Positions 10,656 to 20,540 of a stretch of 61,276 nucleotides of DNA are shown in pieces. A program made the position numbers and the translations under genes. The first letter of the stretch is position 1, and every line of letters begins with the position of its first letter. The notes beneath the pieces are model-generated. The model searched no databases. It saw only the letters and a list, made by a program, of their open reading frames with translations, and had not been told where the DNA came from. Origin of the DNA: Zoogloeaceae bacterium G21618-S1 (lineage in GTDB: Bacteria; Pseudomonadota; Gammaproteobacteria; Burkholderiales; Rhodocyclaceae); contig JAPWHF010000018.1 in the NCBI GenBank assembly GCA_027214125.1, forward strand, positions 1 to 61,276. The letters are read 5' to 3'.

Positions 10656-12611
10656 TCAGGCCGCTTTTGCGTTCGCGTCGAGTGTTGGGGCGCCGCTGCC
10701 CAGTGCCTTGTGAACCTCGGTAGCAACCGCATCCAGGTCGGTGCGCAGCTTGATCAGAACGTCTTCCTGTTGCTGCAGTTCGACGATGCGGTCTTCGAGT
10801 GTGTCGGTGGCCTGGTGGATGCGCTTGACGCTTTCGAGGCGGCGCTTGAGCTGGAGCTGGTATTCGCGCACCTGGGTTTCAAGCGGTGACATGACGGCGC
10901 GCAGCCAGTGTTCGACATCGCGGTTGGCCAGCTCGAAGGTGCGTCGTGCCTGAACGGCGATGGTCTCGAAAAACTTCTGCGTCAGGGTGTGCTTTTCGGT
11001 CGTGAGCAGTGTCAGCGGCGTGTTGAGCTGATGATTGAAGGCTTGTTCGAGGCGGTCGATTTCGCGCTCGTAGCGCGAGGTCGAGAAGGCCGACGGTGGC
11101 GCGAGCTTGAGCCCGTGTTCGACCGAGAAACGCTTGTACATCGCGTTGAGCATGCCGGAGATTTCTTCGACTTCGTCAGACGACTTGCGCAGGTTGCCGC
11201 GCAGGTGCGTGAAGAAATCGACCATCGAGTCGCGCAGTCCACGCGAGAAGCTTGAGTCGAGCATGGCTTCGCGGGTGCGGCGGGTTTCGTCGCGCAAGGC
11301 GTCGAGGCCGAGGTGGCCGAGCAGGTTGTTGGTCAGGTTGGTGAAAACGCTGCGCACGGCGTAGTACTTTTTGAGGCCATCTTCGAATTCGGCCTTTTCC
11401 GAGCGGATCTTGCGCATCATGTATTCGATAACGCTCTGATTCTTGCCGCGTAGTTCGGTCAGTTCGTTGAGCTGCTCACGCACACCGGTCAGGCGCGAGG
11501 CCATCAGGCTGTCGGCGTGCGAGACCAGATCATCCGTTTCGGCGAGGGTGGCGTTGCGGACAATGTGCTGCTTGGCGGGCAAAAGCTGGTCGGTCAGCGC
11601 GTCTTCCAGTTGCGTGATCTGGCTGCGCTCCAGCAATGCCCTGTCGCCCTGGATGCGCGCCAGCAGGGCCTTTTGTGCCGACATGGGGAAGATGTGTTCT
11701 GGCTTGAGCGACAGGTTGCGCGCCACGGCCTGGACCTGACGGTCGAGTTCTTCCTTGATGCGCTTTTCGTCACGCAGTCCGTCCCAGAGGCTGTCGATCT
11801 TGTTAAGAACGACCAGTCGCCCATCGCGACGCTGCCCCGCGTTGACGTATTCGCGCCAGACAGACAGGTCGCTCTGGGTGACGCCGGTGTCGGCCGCCAG
11901 GATGAAGAGCACGGCGTGTGCGTTGGGCAGCAGTGACAGCGTCAGCTCGGGTTCGGCGCCGATGGCATTCAGACCCGGGGTGTCGAGAATGACCAGGCCT
12001 TGCTCAAGCAGCGGATGTTGGAAGTGGATGATGGCGTGACGCCAGGACGGGATTTCGACCTGCCCGGTGTCGTCCGGCTGCAAGCCGGCCTCGCCTTGCG
12101 GGTCGATGGCAAAGCCCAGGGCCTCCGCTTCTTCGGGGCTGACCAGACGGGTTTCTCCAACGCGCGCCATGGCTGACTGGAGGGCGTGGGCGGAGCTGGT
12201 ATCGAGCGGGTGCTGCGTCCACATCTCGGGGAAGCGCTTGAGCTCGCCTACCGTGGTGTGCTCTCGGCGGGACTCGATCGGCAGCAGGCGGATTTGCGGC
12301 GTGTCGCCCTCGGACCACTGCAGTTCGGTCGGGCACATGGTGGTGCGCCCGGCGCTGGAGGGCAGGACCCGGTCGCCGTAGTCAGAGAAAAACAGCGCGT
12401 TGATCAACTCGGACTTGCCGCGCGAGAACTCCGCAACAAATGCGACGGTGAGTTTGTCCTCACCGAGGCGATCCAGAACGTATTGCAGCCGCAGATCGCC
12501 CTGCGCGTCGCCGATTTCATTTTGACTGAGCCAGTGGCGAAGCTGTCCGACGGTGCGTGCGGCGTCGGTACGCCACTGACTGTACTGAGAAAACTGATCG
12601 ATAAGTGCCAT
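10656..12611 (-). CDS. Dynamin-family large GTPase
   Basis: About 651 residues. The N-terminal GTPase has the P-loop AEFSRGKSE (60-68), the switch motif CPTEL, the G3 motif DTPGLNAIG and the G4 motif NKIDS. The rest is largely helical, with heptad-like regions near 380-410 and 590-640, as in bacterial dynamin-like proteins that remodel or protect membranes. The usual GKS/T-T of the P-loop is GKSE here. The ATG at 12611 (MALIDQFSQY) is preferred over a TTG 14 codons upstream. It is a lone gene downstream of mutM. Confidence 0.85.
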   Translation of the reverse strand: MALIDQFSQYSQWRTDAARTVGQLRHWLSQNEIGDAQGDLRLQYVLDRLGEDKLTVAFVAEFSRGKSELINALFFSDYGDRVLPSSAGRTTMCPTELQWSEGDTPQIRLLPIESRREHTTVGELKRFPEMWTQHPLDTSSAHALQSAMARVGETRLVSPEEAEALGFAIDPQGEAGLQPDDTGQVEIPSWRHAIIHFQHPLLEQGLVILDTPGLNAIGAEPELTLSLLPNAHAVLFILAADTGVTQSDLSVWREYVNAGQRRDGRLVVLNKIDSLWDGLRDEKRIKEELDRQVQAVARNLSLKPEHIFPMSAQKALLARIQGDRALLERSQITQLEDALTDQLLPAKQHIVRNATLAETDDLVSHADSLMASRLTGVREQLNELTELRGKNQSVIEYMMRKIRSEKAEFEDGLKKYYAVRSVFTNLTNNLLGHLGLDALRDETRRTREAMLDSSFSRGLRDSMVDFFTHLRGNLRKSSDEVEEISGMLNAMYKRFSVEHGLKLAPPSAFSTSRYEREIDRLEQAFNHQLNTPLTLLTTEKHTLTQKFFETIAVQARRTFELANRDVEHWLRAVMSPLETQVREYQLQLKRRLESVKRIHQATDTLEDRIVELQQQEDVLIKLRTDLDAVATEVHKALGSGAPTLDANAKAA

Positions 12612-12751
12612 GTGGGGCCCTGTCTGTCTCGCCGGAATCGGCACGTTGGCCAAGCCTATTGCAAGCTATCAGCATAGCGCCCGCTCAAGCGCAGGCCAAA
12701 CCCGAAATGAGTGTGGTGTGCGGGTGGTCGCCGGCGTGCGACGAACGGTTG

Positions 12752-13564
12752 TCAGCGGCGCTGGCAGTGGGCGCAGAAAAAGCTTGAGCGCTGTGCCTGA
12801 CTGATCTTGACGATCGGTTTGGCGCAGATGCGGCATGGCGCGCCATCGCGACCATAGACAAAATACTGCTGTTGAAAGTAGCCGGGTTTGCCGTCGCCAC
12901 CCACAAAGTCGCGCAAGCTGCTGCCGCCGGCGGCGATGGCAGCGGTGAGCGTGTCGCGAACACATGCGGCAAGCCGGGTGCAGCGCGCTGGCCCAAGGCG
13001 CCCGGCTGGCGTGAGTGGGTGGATGCGGGCACGAAACAGGCTCTCTGACGCGTAGATGTTGCCGATGCCGACCACATTGTGATTGTTCATCAGCCAGGTT
13101 TTGATCGGGGTTGAGCGCTCGCGGGTTGCGCGATGCAGCCACGGACCGTCAAACGTGTCGTCCAGCGGTTCGACGCCCAGGTGACGCAGTGGGTTGTCGG
13201 CGGCGGTGTCGTCCAGCCAAAGGAGCATGCCGAAGCGCCGCGGATCGCGGTAACGCAGGCACAGATGGCCGAAGTTCAGGTCAATATGGTCGTGTTTCTC
13301 CGGTGCCGCGTCGGGCGCGACAAGCCGCAGGCTGCCCGACATGCCGAGGTGCGCGAGGAGCGCGCCCGTATCGAAGTGGAACAGGAGGTACTTCGCGCGG
13401 CGCGTGATGTCGCGCAGCGTCTGCCCGGTGAGCCGGCCTGCCAGGGCTGGTGGAACGGGTCGGCGCAGCGTCGGGCATCGCACCACCACGCTGCGAACCG
13501 TATGACCAAGCAGATGGGGAGCCAGGCCGCGGCGGGTGGTTTCGACTTCGGGGAGTTCCGGCAT
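12752..13564 (-). CDS. mutM: Formamidopyrimidine-DNA glycosylase (MutM/Fpg)
   Basis: 270 residues starting MPELPEVET, with the catalytic Pro2 and Glu3. The beta-elimination lysine lies in KYLLFHF, the helix-two-turn-helix has NNHNVVGIGNIYASE, and the C-terminal zinc finger is CRIC...CAHC. It removes oxidised purines such as 8-oxoguanine and cuts the strand. The start is fixed because Pro2 must be N-terminal, so longer upstream reading is not coding. It is divergent from the TPR gene. Confidence 0.96.
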   Translation of the reverse strand: MPELPEVETTRRGLAPHLLGHTVRSVVVRCPTLRRPVPPALAGRLTGQTLRDITRRAKYLLFHFDTGALLAHLGMSGSLRLVAPDAAPEKHDHIDLNFGHLCLRYRDPRRFGMLLWLDDTAADNPLRHLGVEPLDDTFDGPWLHRATRERSTPIKTWLMNNHNVVGIGNIYASESLFRARIHPLTPAGRLGPARCTRLAACVRDTLTAAIAAGGSSLRDFVGGDGKPGYFQQQYFVYGRDGAPCRICAKPIVKISQAQRSSFFCAHCQRR

Positions 13565-13730
13565 CGTCGTGTCCTGATGGCGATATCGCATTGTATGCGC
13601 TCGCCGCCGCTTGCCCAGACGCCCGAAGCTGCTAACATCCCGCGAACCAGCCGTAAAAAGCGCGCTCCAAGCCTGTGTGCGCAGCCTTTGGACGGGAGTG
13701 CGCTTCAATTATTGATTCTCAGGACCCACC

Positions 13731-15476
13731 ATGTCTTTGACTTCGACGCTTCGTCGGCCCTTGCTTCGCCTGGCCATGCTCATGGCTGCCGGCCTGGCGC
13801 CCTGTGCGGCGTCGGCGCAAGCCGTAGCAACCGAGCCGCTGCCTGAGCCAGCGGCGGCGGACGTGCTGCCGCAGGTGGGAATGCCTGGGCAGGTTCTGCT
13901 GCCGCAGGTGCTGTATGGCGTTCTGTTGGCCGAGATTGCGGGCGCGCGTGGCCGTGTTGATGTGGCGGTGCCGGTCTACCTGGAGCTGGTGCAACTTACG
14001 CGCGATGTGCGTATCGCGCAGCGCGCAACCGAGATGGCTTTGTATGCACGCCGTCTCGACGCGGCCCAACAAGCTGCGGCTGTGTGGGTGGAGCTCGACC
14101 CCGAGTCGACCGAAGCCAAGCGGGTGTTGGCCGGCACGATGGGGGGCGGCAATGTATCCAGCGAGCAAATTGCCATGCGCCTGGCCGAGGCGCTGGCCAC
14201 CTCCGGTGCGCGTTTGCCGGGCGATTTGCTCAGTCTGAATCGGGTGTTGGCGCGCATGCCCGACAAAAAAATGGTGCGCGAGATTGTTGAGCGTGTCACT
14301 GAGCCCTATCTGGACTACGCCGAAGCCCATTTTGCCCGTGCGCACTCGGCCTTTGCGGCGCGTGACGAGGCGGGCAGTCTGGTGGCACTCGACGAAGCGA
14401 TTCGTCTGCGGCCGGAGTGGGATCAGCCCTTGCTGCTCAAGGCGCAGATCCAGCACGGCACCGATCCGGCGCTCGCAGCGAAAACGCTGGCAACCTATCT
14501 TGACCAGAATCCGGACAGCCTCACCGCGCGTCGCGCTTATGGCCGGGCGCTGGTCAGCGTTAAGGACTACACGCAGGCGCGCCAAGCCTTTGAGGCGGTT
14601 CTGGTTCAGGAGCCCGAGGATCAGTCCTCGCGCTATGCGGCGGCCATGATTGCCCTTGAAATGCAGGATCTGGCGGCGGCCGAACAGCATCTCGAACGCT
14701 TGCAAAGCGACGGTTACCCGGACAAAGACGCGATTCAGATGGCGCTGGGGCAGGTGTTGGAGGCGCGGGATGATCAAGCCGGCGCGCTGGCGCACTACGA
14801 CGCAGTGGCCCAGTCGCCGCGGCGGGAGCGTGCGCAGCTTCAGATTGCGCGCATGTTGTCGCAGGGCGGCGCGATCGACGAGGCACGGGCGCGATTGCAA
14901 TCGCTCGGCAGCAACCCCGATGAGCGATTGAACTACGTCTTGCTTGAAGCGCAGATGTTGCGCGATGCCGGCCAGCTGGATACCGCGCTGCAGGTTGCCG
15001 ATGGCGGCTTGCAGGGGGCGCCCGACAATGCCGACCTGCTGTACGAGTCGGCCATGCTGCTCGAACGGATGGGGCGAATTGAGGCCATGGAGGGGCGCTT
15101 GCGCAAGCTGATCGCGCTCAAACCCGATTATGCGCACGCCTACAACGCGCTGGGGTACTCGCTCGCTGACCGCAGCCTGCGGCTGGATGAGGCTGAGCAA
15201 TTGATTCGCAAGGCAGTTGAGTTGTCGCCGGGGGATCCTTTCATTCTGGATAGCCTGGGCTGGGTGCGCTTCCGTCAGGGACATCTCGCCGATGCCCGGT
15301 CTATCCTCGAGAAAGCCTACACGCTCCGGGCAGATCCGGAAATTGCCGCCCATCTGGGTGAGGTGATCTGGGCGCTTGGCGACCAGAACGCGGCCAGGGA
15401 GACCTGGCAGGCGGCCGTTGCCAAGCACCCGGAGAACAGTTCGCTGAAGGCGGTCATGCGCCGATTCGGCTTGTGA
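13731..15476 (+). CDS. Exported tetratricopeptide-repeat protein
   Basis: 581 residues. A signal peptide ends near ASAQA (about residue 30). TPR-like helical pairs follow throughout, for example the repeat containing YAHAYNALGYSLADR and the last one with DPFILDSLGWVRFRQG. It probably scaffolds an envelope complex. It overlaps lolB by 4 bases (GTGA), and this TPR-lolB-ispE order is common in betaproteobacteria, suggesting a link with outer-membrane assembly. The exact partner is unknown. Confidence 0.9.
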   Translation: MSLTSTLRRPLLRLAMLMAAGLAPCAASAQAVATEPLPEPAAADVLPQVGMPGQVLLPQVLYGVLLAEIAGARGRVDVAVPVYLELVQLTRDVRIAQRATEMALYARRLDAAQQAAAVWVELDPESTEAKRVLAGTMGGGNVSSEQIAMRLAEALATSGARLPGDLLSLNRVLARMPDKKMVREIVERVTEPYLDYAEAHFARAHSAFAARDEAGSLVALDEAIRLRPEWDQPLLLKAQIQHGTDPALAAKTLATYLDQNPDSLTARRAYGRALVSVKDYTQARQAFEAVLVQEPEDQSSRYAAAMIALEMQDLAAAEQHLERLQSDGYPDKDAIQMALGQVLEARDDQAGALAHYDAVAQSPRRERAQLQIARMLSQGGAIDEARARLQSLGSNPDERLNYVLLEAQMLRDAGQLDTALQVADGGLQGAPDNADLLYESAMLLERMGRIEAMEGRLRKLIALKPDYAHAYNALGYSLADRSLRLDEAEQLIRKAVELSPGDPFILDSLGWVRFRQGHLADARSILEKAYTLRADPEIAAHLGEVIWALGDQNAARETWQAAVAKHPENSSLKAVMRRFGL

Positions 15477-16039
15477 TTCGCTTCATTCTGGGGTGCGTTG
15501 CGGCGTCGCTGATCGCCGGATGCGCCACAATCGCCGAACCGGTTGTGCCGCCGCCGGCCACCATGCTGGCGCGGCCCGTGTTGGTGGCATTCCATGTCAC
15601 TGGTCGTCTCGCCGCTCAGCGCGGTGAAGAGGCGGTGCATGGTCGTTTCTCGTGGCGGCACGCGGCAGGGCAGGATCACTGGCAGTTCTTTTCGCCCCTG
15701 GGGCAGATGGTCGCCGAACTCGAGTCTTCGGGTGGCGTAGCGGTGCTGCAAATGGCGGACGGCGGGCGGCATGTTGCGCCGCTGGATGAGCTGCTCGCCC
15801 GCATGCTGGGTGCCGATGTGCCGGTGGCGATTTTGCCACGTTGGTTGCAGGCGGGTGTCGCGCATCTGGATGATGTGCGGGAGCGCGATCTCCTGGGGCG
15901 GCCGCAGCGGGTTGTCGAGCAGGGCTGGGAAGTGCGCTATCGCACCTATGCTGCTGAAGATTTCAACGCCTTGCCGCGGCTGGTGGAAGTGTCCCGTGGC
16001 GATGTGAGCTTGAAACTGTTGGTCGAGCAGTGGCAATGA
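15473..16039 (+). CDS. lolB: Outer-membrane lipoprotein receptor LolB
   Basis: 188 residues. A lipoprotein signal ends in LIAGC with Cys17 as the lipidated residue. The remainder is a LolB-like beta half-barrel with [11 protein letters not shown] and HGRFSWRH. LolB accepts lipoproteins from LolA and inserts them in the outer membrane. The GTG start overlaps the TPR stop, and its own stop overlaps the ispE ATG (ATGA). Sequence conservation in this family is low, so position before ispE is an important part of the call. Confidence 0.9.
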   Translation: MIRFILGCVAASLIAGCATIAEPVVPPPATMLARPVLVAFHVTGRLAAQRGEEAVHGRFSWRHAAGQDHWQFFSPLGQMVAELESSGGVAVLQMADGGRHVAPLDELLARMLGADVPVAILPRWLQAGVAHLDDVRERDLLGRPQRVVEQGWEVRYRTYAAEDFNALPRLVEVSRGDVSLKLLVEQWQ

Positions 16040-16875
16040 GTGACACCCTGAGCTGTCTGGCCCCCGCCAAACTCAACCTGTTCTTGCATGTCGTCGGCCG
16101 CCGGCCGGATGGCTATCATTTGTTGCAAACCGCGTTCCGGCTGCTTGACTGGGGCGATCAACTCCAGTTCAGCCGCCGCCATGACGGGCAGATTCTTCGG
16201 ATGACCGATGTGCCCGGCGTGCCCGCCGAGGAGGACCTGGTGGTTCGCGCGGCGCGACGATTGCAGGCTGCGGCGGGTGTGTCGGCCGGCGTCGAGATTC
16301 ATGTCGACAAGGTGCTGCCGATGGGCGGTGGCCTGGGCGGCGGAAGCTCCGACGCGGCGACAACGCTGCTGGCGCTCAACCATTTGTGGCAGCTCGGTTG
16401 GCCGCGCGCGCGCCTGCAGGCACTGGGGCTTGAACTGGGCGCCGATGTGCCGTTTTTTATCTTTGGGCGCGACGCGTTTGCCGAAGGCGTTGGCGAGGCC
16501 CTGGCCCCCATGGATGTGCCACCGTCATGGTATGTCGTGCTCGCACCCGGGGTGTCGGTGTCGACGGCTGAAATATTTTCGGCGAAGGAGTTGACGCGTT
16601 CGACGGAACTCATCAAAATGCCGGACTTCGCGATACACACCACTCGCAATGACTTGCAGCCGGTTGTGTGTTTTCGGTACCCGCAGGTCGCTGATGCGAT
16701 CGACTGGTTGAATCGCCACGCAGTAGCGCGGATGACCGGTTCGGGCGCCTGTGTTTTTGCCTCCATGGAGAGCGAAGCGCAGGCCCGACAGGTTGTTGCG
16801 CAGTGCCCCGAACGGTGGCAGGCGTGGGCGGTGAGTAGCCTTGAACGGCACCCACTGTATGACTGGGCGGTGTGA
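16036..16875 (+). CDS. ispE: 4-diphosphocytidyl-2-C-methyl-D-erythritol kinase
   Basis: 279 residues, GHMP kinase family. The N-terminal [11 protein letters not shown] motif and the ATP loop [14 protein letters not shown] are present, with the C-terminal MTGSGACVF loop. It phosphorylates CDP-methylerythritol in the non-mevalonate isoprenoid pathway. The ATG at 16036 overlaps the lolB stop; a GTG two codons upstream is less likely. This pathway begins with deoxyxylulose phosphate, the probable product of the RuBisCO-like/cupin pair at 26-27.6 kb. Confidence 0.96.
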   Translation: MSDTLSCLAPAKLNLFLHVVGRRPDGYHLLQTAFRLLDWGDQLQFSRRHDGQILRMTDVPGVPAEEDLVVRAARRLQAAAGVSAGVEIHVDKVLPMGGGLGGGSSDAATTLLALNHLWQLGWPRARLQALGLELGADVPFFIFGRDAFAEGVGEALAPMDVPPSWYVVLAPGVSVSTAEIFSAKELTRSTELIKMPDFAIHTTRNDLQPVVCFRYPQVADAIDWLNRHAVARMTGSGACVFASMESEAQARQVVAQCPERWQAWAVSSLERHPLYDWAV

Positions 16876-16894
16876 TCGGTGCGAAACGATTAAT

Positions 16895-16971
16895 TGGGGA
16901 GTCGCCAAGTTGGTTAAGGCACCGGATTTTGATTCCGGCATTCGAGGGTTCGAATCCTTCCTCCCCAGCCA
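16895..16971 (+). tRNA. tRNA-Gln (anticodon TTG)
   Basis: The acceptor arms TGGGGAG and CTCCCCA pair, the anticodon stem CCGGA/TCCGG encloses TTTTGAT with anticodon TTG at 16929-16931, and the T arm has GGTTCGAATCC. The 3' CCA is encoded. Its position between ispE and prs is conserved in betaproteobacteria. Confidence 0.97.
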
Positions 16972-16977
16972 GCATTG

Positions 16978-17014
16978 ACGTCGGGCAGGCTTGATGCCTG
17001 CCCGACGTGTTTTT
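16978..17014 (+). terminator. Rho-independent terminator after tRNA-Gln
   Basis: ACGTCGGGCAGGC and GCCTGCCCGACGT form a perfect 13-bp stem with a TTGAT loop, followed by GTTTTT. It ends the tRNA transcript 40 bases ahead of the prs start. Confidence 0.9.
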
Positions 17015-17054
17015 GCGACCACGATCTGAATCTGATTGTCATCGGAGAAGCAGT

Positions 17055-18005
17055 ATGGCTCACGGCAGCCTGATGGTCTTTACCGGCAACGCCAACCCGA
17101 AACTTGCCTCGGATGTGGTTCGTCGATTGGGCATGGCGCTCGGCTCGGCGACGGTAGGCCGGTTTTCCGACGGCGAGGTCAACGTCGAGCTGTTGGAAAA
17201 CGTGCGAGGCAAGGATGTATTTGTCCTGCAGCCGACCTGCGTGCCGACCAACGACAATCTGATGGAGATGGTGATCCTGGTCGATGCGCTCAAGCGCGCT
17301 TCGGCGGGTCGTATCACCGCTGCCATTCCCTATTTCGGCTATGCCCGTCAGGATCGCCGCCCCCGTTCGGCCCGCGTCCCCATCACCGCCAAGGTGGTGG
17401 CCAACATGCTGCAGGCCGTGGGTGTGCAGCGCTTGCTGACGATGGACTTGCACGCCGACCAGATTCAGGGATTTTTCGATATCGCGGTGGACAATATCTA
17501 CGCCGCGCCGGTACTGCTGGCCGATCTGGACAAGCAAAAGTATTCCGACCTGATGGTGGTGTCGCCCGACGTTGGCGGCGTGGTGCGTGCGCGTGCCTTT
17601 GCCAAGCGCATGGAATGCGACCTGGCCATCATCGACAAGCGTCGCCCGAAAGCCAATGTGTCGGAAGTGATGAACATCATCGGGGAGGTCAAGGATCGCA
17701 CCTGTGTGATCATGGACGACATCGTCGATACCGCCGGCACCCTGTGCAAGGCCGCCGGTGCGCTCAAGGAAAATGGCGCCAAGCGTGTGCTGGCCTACTG
17801 TACCCATGCGGTGCTGTCGGGCGCCGCGATTTCGCGCATCAACGATTCCGAGCTCGACGAGTTGGTGGTGACCGATACCATCCCGCTGCGCGATGATGCG
17901 CGCGCCTGTAGCCGCATTCGTCAGGTGTCGGTGGCCTCGCTGCTGGCCGATACCATGCTGCGCATCAGCAATGAGGAGTCTGTGAGCTCCTTGTTCATGG
18001 ATTGA
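17055..18005 (+). CDS. prs: Ribose-phosphate pyrophosphokinase
   Basis: 316 residues. The motifs are [37 protein letters not shown], the flexible-loop region [14 protein letters not shown] and the PRPP site [12 protein letters not shown]. It makes phosphoribosyl pyrophosphate from ribose 5-phosphate and ATP for nucleotide, His and Trp synthesis. The ATG at 17055 follows a GGAGAAG site; in-frame upstream codons overlap the terminator and are not used. Confidence 0.97.
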   Translation: MAHGSLMVFTGNANPKLASDVVRRLGMALGSATVGRFSDGEVNVELLENVRGKDVFVLQPTCVPTNDNLMEMVILVDALKRASAGRITAAIPYFGYARQDRRPRSARVPITAKVVANMLQAVGVQRLLTMDLHADQIQGFFDIAVDNIYAAPVLLADLDKQKYSDLMVVSPDVGGVVRARAFAKRMECDLAIIDKRRPKANVSEVMNIIGEVKDRTCVIMDDIVDTAGTLCKAAGALKENGAKRVLAYCTHAVLSGAAISRINDSELDELVVTDTIPLRDDARACSRIRQVSVASLLADTMLRISNEESVSSLFMD

Positions 18006-18011
18006 TTTTTT

Positions 18012-18038
18012 CCTGACGGCCTTGTCGTCAGGCTTTTT
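18012..18038 (+). terminator. Terminator-like hairpin after prs
   Basis: CCTGACG and CGTCAGG form a 7-bp stem with a 7-base loop followed by CTTTTT. It may partly terminate prs transcription before rplY. Confidence 0.7.
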
Positions 18039-18082
18039 GGCCCGTCTGGTCGCGGATGGGCCTGTCTTTAAGTGGAGTTGTC

Positions 18083-18721
18083 ATGGATATCGTTATCAAA
18101 GCCGCCAAGCGCGTCGAGCAGGGATCGAGTGCGAGCCGCCGCCTGCGTCGTGCTGGTCAGGTGCCGGCCATTCTTTTTGGTGCTGATCAGGAAGCCACCA
18201 GCGTCACCCTGGATCACAACCAGATGTATCACCTGCTGCACAAAGAAGCCTTTCACGCATCGATCCTGAATATCGATGTGGATGGCACGGTTGAGCGCGT
18301 CGTTCTGCGTGATGCCCAGTGGCACCCGTACAAGCAACTCGTGCTGCACATGGACTTCATGCGCGTCAAGACGGGTGTGGCCATCACCATGAAAGTGCCG
18401 CTGCACTTTACCAACGAAGAAGCTTCGCCGGGTCTGAAGGTTCAGCACGGTATCGCTTCGCACATCCTGACTGATGTCGAAGTGTCCACGCTGCCGCGCA
18501 ATCTGCCGGAATTTATCGAAGTCGATCTGACCGGTATGAATCTTGGTGATTCGATTACCATCGCTCAGTTGAAGCTTCCCGAAGGTGTGGAGGTGCTGGA
18601 TCACGGCCACCCGGATCAGGTTGTTGTCACCATCCTGTCGCCGCAGGTCAAGGACGCTGATACCGCCGAAGATGAAGAAGGCGCGGTGGCAGTGGGCGGC
18701 GAGGGTGCAGCTGAAGAGTGA
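18083..18721 (+). CDS. rplY: 50S ribosomal protein L25, long (Ctc) form
   Basis: 212 residues. The N-terminal L25 domain (about 4-92) binds 5S rRNA and includes RRLRRAGQVPAILFG. The C-terminal TL5-type beta domain (about 100-185) is followed by an acidic tail (DADTAEDEEG). This is the general-stress Ctc form found in most betaproteobacteria. The ATG at 18083 gives a family-typical N-terminus. pth follows 32 bases downstream. Confidence 0.95.
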   Translation: MDIVIKAAKRVEQGSSASRRLRRAGQVPAILFGADQEATSVTLDHNQMYHLLHKEAFHASILNIDVDGTVERVVLRDAQWHPYKQLVLHMDFMRVKTGVAITMKVPLHFTNEEASPGLKVQHGIASHILTDVEVSTLPRNLPEFIEVDLTGMNLGDSITIAQLKLPEGVEVLDHGHPDQVVVTILSPQVKDADTAEDEEGAVAVGGEGAAEE

Positions 18722-18753
18722 AGCCCTCGGGCGTGACAGGATTGGATTGACGT

Positions 18754-19353
18754 ATGAGTTCAAAGCCTCCTCGCCTGATTGTCGGCCTCGGGAATCCCGG
18801 GGCTGAATATACCGAAACCCGGCACAACGCCGGGTTTTGGTTTTGTGAGCGTCTGGCAGATTCGATGGGCGTCCGCTTCACGCGGGAAAGCCGGTTCCAC
18901 GGCCAGGTGGGGAAGGGGCCTGATGGCGTGTGGCTACTGATGCCCGACACTTTCATGAACCGCTCCGGCCAATCGGTCGGCGCCTTGGCCCGTTTCTATC
19001 GGATCGAGCCGGCCGACATACTGGTCGTGCACGACGAACTCGATATCCCTCCCGGGCAGGCGCGGCTCAAATTTGGCGGCGGCCTGGGCGGGCACAACGG
19101 GCTCAAGGACATTACCAGCCACTGCGGGACGCAGGACTTTTGGCGTTTGCGCCTCGGAATCGGACATCCGGGCGATCGCAATGCCGTGATCAGCTATGTG
19201 CTGAAGCCCCCGCGCAAGGAAGAACACGAGGCCATTGACGCCGCCATGGAGCGTGCATTGTCGGCCTGGCCGGATATTGCACGTGGCGCCTTTGAAGTGG
19301 CCACACAGAAGATCAATGCGCGCCCCGCGCGCGGCAAGGAAGCGACACCATGA
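18754..19353 (+). CDS. pth: Peptidyl-tRNA hydrolase
   Basis: 199 residues. GLGNPGAEY carries the substrate Asn and TRHNAGFW the catalytic His24; the Asp lies in [11 protein letters not shown], with GGHNGLKDI following. It frees tRNA from prematurely released peptidyl-tRNA. It overlaps ychF by 4 bases. Confidence 0.97.
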   Translation: MSSKPPRLIVGLGNPGAEYTETRHNAGFWFCERLADSMGVRFTRESRFHGQVGKGPDGVWLLMPDTFMNRSGQSVGALARFYRIEPADILVVHDELDIPPGQARLKFGGGLGGHNGLKDITSHCGTQDFWRLRLGIGHPGDRNAVISYVLKPPRKEEHEAIDAAMERALSAWPDIARGAFEVATQKINARPARGKEATP

Positions 19354-20441
19354 GTTTGAAGTGCGGCATTGTCGGACTGCCCAATGTGGGCAAGTCCACC
19401 CTCTTCAACGCGCTGACCAAATCGGGCATCGCTGCTGAAAACTACCCCTTCTGCACCATCGAGCCGAACGTCGGTATCGTCGAGGTGCCCGATCCGCGCC
19501 TGGACGCCTTGTCGGGCATCGTCAAGCCGCAGCGGGTGCAGCCGGCGATTGTCGAATTCGTGGACATCGCGGGCCTTGTGGCCGGCGCATCGAAGGGCGA
19601 GGGCCTGGGCAACCAGTTTCTGGCCAATATTCGCGAGACCGACGCGATCGTAAACGTGGTCCGCTGCTTCGATGACGAGAACGTGGTACACGTGTCCGGC
19701 CGGGTAGACCCGATTGCCGACATGGAGACCATCGTTACCGAGTTGGCCTTGGCCGACATGTCAGCAGTCGAGAAAGCGCTGCATCGCGAGAACAAGAAAG
19801 CGCGCGCTGGCGACAAGGACGCCAAGAAGTTGGTCGAGGTGCTCGAACGCCTGCTGCCGCACCTGAACGAGGGGCGCACCGTGCGCACCATGGGTTTGTC
19901 GGCTGACGAAATCGACATGATTCGCCCGTTGTGCCTGCTGACGATCAAGCCGGCGATGTATGTTGCGAACGTGCTCGAGGATGGTTTCGAGAACAACGCC
20001 CACCTCGATCGCTTGAAAGCACTCGCGGAAGGCGAGGGCGCGCCGGTGGTGGCCGTTTGCGCCAAGATCGAGCAGGAGTTGGCCGATCTGGACGACGAGG
20101 ATCGTTTGGCCTTTCTCGAAGACCTCGGCCTCGAAGAGCCGGGGCTGAACCGTCTGATCCGTGCCGGCTACCGCTTGCTTGGTTTGCAAACCTACTTCAC
20201 CGCCGGGGTGAAAGAGGTTCGGGCTTGGACTATCCATGTCGGTGATACCGCGCCCCAGGCGGCCGGCGTCATTCACACTGACTTTGAGCGCGGCTTCATT
20301 CGCGCCCAGACCATTGCCTTCGATGACTTCATCGCATGCGGTGGCGAGCAGGGCGCCAAGGAAGCGGGCAAGATGCGCGCCGAGGGCAAGGATTACGTCG
20401 TGCAGGATGGCGACGTACTGAATTTCCTGTTCAACGTCTGA
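19350..20441 (+). CDS. ychF: Redox-regulated ATPase YchF (Obg family)
   Basis: 363 residues, full YchF length. The P-loop is [14 protein letters not shown], the G3 motif DIAGL, and the NKxD position carries the altered specificity motif of the family that favours ATP. A coiled-coil insertion (about 140-200) and a C-terminal TGS domain (about 280-363) follow. It binds ribosomes. The ATG overlaps the pth stop. Confidence 0.96.
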   Translation: MSLKCGIVGLPNVGKSTLFNALTKSGIAAENYPFCTIEPNVGIVEVPDPRLDALSGIVKPQRVQPAIVEFVDIAGLVAGASKGEGLGNQFLANIRETDAIVNVVRCFDDENVVHVSGRVDPIADMETIVTELALADMSAVEKALHRENKKARAGDKDAKKLVEVLERLLPHLNEGRTVRTMGLSADEIDMIRPLCLLTIKPAMYVANVLEDGFENNAHLDRLKALAEGEGAPVVAVCAKIEQELADLDDEDRLAFLEDLGLEEPGLNRLIRAGYRLLGLQTYFTAGVKEVRAWTIHVGDTAPQAAGVIHTDFERGFIRAQTIAFDDFIACGGEQGAKEAGKMRAEGKDYVVQDGDVLNFLFNV

Positions 20442-20471
20442 GCGTCGGCGCGCCGCTCCGGTGCCACTCAA

Positions 20472-20500
20472 CAAAAAGCCCCGATTGTCGGGGCTTTTTG
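20472..20500. terminator. Bidirectional rho-independent terminator
   Basis: CAAAAAGCCCCGA and TCGGGGCTTTTTG form a perfect 13-base inverted repeat around TTG. It lies between the convergent ychF and diguanylate cyclase genes. Confidence 0.93.
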
Positions 20501-20540
20501 TTGTCTGCTCCGCGGCAGATGCCGGCGCCGGTCTTGACGC

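Noticed and set aside
13565-13708. 48-codon N-terminal extension of MutM
   Set aside because: The enzyme needs Pro2 exposed at the N-terminus, which fixes the start at 13564.
13719-15428. 569-codon minus-strand frame opposite the TPR gene
   Set aside because: Long antisense frames are expected in GC-rich DNA; the plus strand has signal peptide and TPRs while the antisense translation is Arg/His-rich.
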